A DNA stretch of 64,000 nucleotides from contig JAMLIB010000012.1 of assembly GCA_023954415.1 (NCBI GenBank), forward strand, positions 1 to 64,000, given 5' to 3'. The notes below the pieces were generated by a model. It was not told the origin of the DNA. It ran no database searches and saw only the letters and a program-made list of their open reading frames with translations. Of the stretch, positions 61,798 through 64,000 are shown one piece after another; position 1 is the stretch's first letter; the number at the start of each line of letters is the position of its first letter. The stretch comes from Trueperaceae bacterium (GTDB taxonomy: Bacteria; Deinococcota; Deinococci; Deinococcales; Trueperaceae). Made by a program: the position numbers and the translations under genes.

Positions 61798-61896
61798 ATG
61801 CCTAACCCTCGCTACGACCCCATCGCTATCTCCGCCGAGAGTACGGTGGTCGCCGAGTACGTACCAGACGTCAAGCCGGAAGCGGCGTACCAATCA
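61707..61896 (+). repeat. Live copy of the duplicated hsdR 5' region
   Basis: This is the partner of 60001-60188. It contains about 90 bp of upstream DNA and the first 33 codons of hsdR. Together the two copies bracket the DUF4143 ATPase gene as long direct repeats. Confidence 0.9.
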
Positions 61897-64000
61897 GAGG
61901 CGGCGCTGGAGCGCGAGCTGATCCGGCTTCTCGAGTCACAGGCGTACGAGCACCTGAAGCTGACGTCCGGGGAACAACTCGTGGCGAACCTCCGCTCCCA
62001 GCTCGAAGCGTTGAACGGCCTCACGTTCAGCGATGGCGAGTGGCAACGGTTCTTCACCGAGAAGATCGCTGGCAGGAACGACGGCATCGTCGAGAAGACC
62101 GTCCGGCTTCAGGAAGACCATGTGCAGCTCCTCGAGCGTGACGACGGCACGAAGAAGAACGTCACGCTGCTCGACAAGCGGAACGTCCACAACAACCGCT
62201 TGCAGGTAGTGAACCAGTACGAGGCCGCCAGGGCGGACCGGGCCAACGAACACTCGACCGGCGCCCGCTACGCCAACCGCTACGACGTCACCATCCTGGT
62301 CAACGGCCTACCGATGGTGCACGTAGAGCTCAAGCGGCGCGGCGTGGACATCCGTGAGGCGTTCAACCAGATCGACCGGTACCAGCGCGACAGCTTCTGG
62401 GCCGGTTCTGGGCTGTTCGAGTACGTACAGCTGTTCGTCATCAGCAACGGCACGCTGACGAAGTACTACTCGAACACCACGCGCAGCCAACACCTCAAGG
62501 AAGGCCAGGGGCGGGGTAAGGGCCGTAAGACCTCCAACAGCTTCGAGTTCACGTCGTGGTGGGCGGACGCTCAGAACAAACCGATACAAGACCTCTCGTC
62601 GTTCGCGAAGACCTTCTTCGCCAAGCACACGCTGCTCAACATCCTCACCCGCTACTGCGTGCTCACCGCCGACCGGCTGCTGTTGGTCATGCGGCCGTAC
62701 CAGATCGTGGCGACCGAGCGGATCTTGCGCAAGATCGCGATCGGGACCAACTACCGGCGGCTCGGCACCGCCGACGCGGGCGGTTACGTGTGGCACACCA
62801 CCGGCTCGGGTAAGACCCTCACCTCCTTCAAGACGGCGCAGCTCGCCACCCAGGTGACGAGCGTCGACAAGGTGTTGTTCGTGGTCGACCGCAAAGACCT
62901 CGACTACCAGACGATGCGGGAGTACGACCGGTTCCAGAAGGGCGCGGCGAACTCCAACACCTCGACAGCCGTGCTCAAGGCGCAACTCGAGGACCCTGGC
63001 GCGCGGATCATCATCACCACGATCCAGAAGCTCGCCACTTTCATCAAGGCGAACAAGGGACACCCCGTCTTCGCCGGGCACCACGTCATCATCTTCGACG
63101 AGTGCCACCGCTCGCAGTTCGGCGACATGCACACCGCCATCACCAAGGCGTTCAAGCGCTACCACCTGTTCGGCTTCACGGGCACGCCCATCTTCACCGC
63201 CAACGCCCCGACTGGCGGCAACCCGCGGCTGAAGACCACGCAGCAGGCCTTCGGCGAGCGGCTGCACACCTACACGATCGTCGACGCCATCACCGACAAG
63301 AACGTGCTGCCGTTCCGGATCGACTACGTCAACACCGTGAAGAGCGGTGACTTCATCGACAAGGACGTGGCTGCCATCGACAGGGAGAGGGCGCTGCTCG
63401 CTCCCGAACGGATCGCCCAAGTGGTGCGCTACACACTGGAGCACTTCGATCAGAAGACCAAGCGCTCCTCGACCTACGACCATTGGGTCGTGGCGAACGT
63501 CGGCCAGGCAGTGCGTGGCCGCCGGCGGGCCGAAGAGGTCCGTGAGCGCAAGCGTGTGCGCGGCTTCAACGCCATCTTCGCGACGGCGTCGATCGAGGCC
63601 GCCCGCCTTTACTACGACCAGTTCCGGGTCCAGCAAGCGCAGCTTCCCCTGGAGCAGCGACTGAAGGTCGGGCTCATCTACTCGTTCGGGGCCAACGAAG
63701 CCAATGATGACGGCTTCCTCGATGTGGAGTCGTTCGACGCCGACCAGCTCGGGGCCGACGCGCGCTCGTTCCTTGACGGGGCGATCCGGGACTACAACGA
63801 GGCGTTCAGTACCAGCTACGACACCAGCGACGATCGCTTCCAGAACTACTACAAGGACCTCTCGCAGCGGCTGAGGAACCGCGAGCTCGACCTGGTCGTC
63901 GTGGTCAACATGTTCCTCACAGGCTTCGACGCCACCACGCTGAACACGCTCTTCGTCGACAAGAACCTGCGTGCCCACGGTCTCATTCAGGCGTACTCGC
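61798..64000 (+). CDS. hsdR: Type I restriction endonuclease subunit, 3' end outside window
   Basis: 734 codons are visible from ATG 61798 and the frame is open at the window end. The PD-(D/E)XK nuclease motif is seen as YDVTILVNG...VHVELKRRG (E177, K179). The helicase core follows: Walker A HTTGSGKTLTS (about 333-343), DECHRSQFG (about 434) and GFTGTPIF. Later motifs include VVVVNMFLTGFDATTLNTLFVDK, near the edge. HsdR translocates DNA and cuts it when the HsdS site is unmethylated. Full HsdR proteins are about 1000 residues, so roughly a quarter is missing. It is separated from hsdMS by 4.6 kb of inserted genes. Confidence 0.95.
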   Translation, partial: MPNPRYDPIAISAESTVVAEYVPDVKPEAAYQSEAALERELIRLLESQAYEHLKLTSGEQLVANLRSQLEALNGLTFSDGEWQRFFTEKIAGRNDGIVEKTVRLQEDHVQLLERDDGTKKNVTLLDKRNVHNNRLQVVNQYEAARADRANEHSTGARYANRYDVTILVNGLPMVHVELKRRGVDIREAFNQIDRYQRDSFWAGSGLFEYVQLFVISNGTLTKYYSNTTRSQHLKEGQGRGKGRKTSNSFEFTSWWADAQNKPIQDLSSFAKTFFAKHTLLNILTRYCVLTADRLLLVMRPYQIVATERILRKIAIGTNYRRLGTADAGGYVWHTTGSGKTLTSFKTAQLATQVTSVDKVLFVVDRKDLDYQTMREYDRFQKGAANSNTSTAVLKAQLEDPGARIIITTIQKLATFIKANKGHPVFAGHHVIIFDECHRSQFGDMHTAITKAFKRYHLFGFTGTPIFTANAPTGGNPRLKTTQQAFGERLHTYTIVDAITDKNVLPFRIDYVNTVKSGDFIDKDVAAIDRERALLAPERIAQVVRYTLEHFDQKTKRSSTYDHWVVANVGQAVRGRRRAEEVRERKRVRGFNAIFATASIEAARLYYDQFRVQQAQLPLEQRLKVGLIYSFGANEANDDGFLDVESFDADQLGADARSFLDGAIRDYNEAFSTSYDTSDDRFQNYYKDLSQRLRNRELDLVVVVNMFLTGFDATTLNTLFVDKNLRAHGLIQAYS

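Noticed and set aside
62308-63978. Long antisense frame (556 codons) opposite hsdR
   Set aside because: It mirrors the codon pattern of hsdR and has no recognisable domain; long shadow frames are expected at this GC.
1-64000. CRISPR arrays, rRNA, tRNA or IS transposases
   Set aside because: No regularly spaced identical repeats with unique spacers, no RNA gene signatures and no transposase frames were found on reading.

Overview
The window is high-GC, densely coded bacterial DNA. Several genes lack a Shine-Dalgarno sequence and instead carry a TANNNT -10-like hexamer 5-10 nt before the start codon, which suggests leaderless mRNAs. Together with the gene content this is most compatible with a Truepera-like member of the Deinococcota. 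That placement is inference: no rRNA, tRNA or other taxonomic marker is present.

Bases 1-25300 look like a carbohydrate-utilisation region. A minus-strand operon encodes a family-5 (peptide/oligosaccharide) ABC importer (binding protein, two permeases, two ATPases), an aryl/choline-type sulfatase and a cupin. An N-acylglucosamine 2-epimerase-family gene lies just upstream. A second cluster on the plus strand encodes a glucosamine-6-phosphate deaminase-like protein, an SDR oxidoreductase, a LacI regulator, a UxaE-type tagaturonate epimerase, a uronate isomerase and a deacetylase-like protein. Both clusters are preceded by nearly the same LacI-type operator (8924-8939 and 18238-18255). A formylglycine-generating enzyme that could activate the sulfatase sits between them. 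I infer one regulon for import and breakdown of sulfated, uronate- and probably hexosamine-containing oligosaccharides. Between the clusters lie toxin-antitoxin material (RHH-MazF scar, intact VapBC), a broken AAA/DUF4143 ATPase, an aminotransferase and a DinB-family protein.

Bases 25300-41900 carry housekeeping and accessory genes: signal peptidase I, a PPC-domain secreted protein, a RarA-methyltransferase fusion, an MFS transporter, an HD hydrolase, a degraded HigB with intact HigA, a large AAA-TPR protein, an RCC1-repeat lipoprotein, and a three-gene AfuABC/FbpABC-type importer. Bases 42000-53400 hold a second NagB, an Xre-RES toxin-antitoxin pair, a MalEFG-type sugar importer with a HAD phosphatase, a two-subunit ABC exporter under a TetR regulator with a perfect 14-bp palindromic operator, and a remnant of a PQQ-dependent dehydrogenase.

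Bases 53443-64000 form a defence island built on a type I restriction-modification system: hsdM, a RhuM-Fic protein, hsdS and a GIY-YIG/RAMA protein, all translationally coupled; then an opposing AlbA_2 gene, an AAA/DUF4143 ATPase, and hsdR running off the window. The hsdS linker contains a 12-bp tandem repeat of the kind that can change specificity. The ATPase is bracketed by a dead copy and the live copy of the hsdR 5' end (about 190 bp, direct orientation), a clear trace of duplication and insertion. Both DUF4143 ATPases in the window, one intact and one broken, carry three direct repeats of exactly 23-bp period across their start codons.
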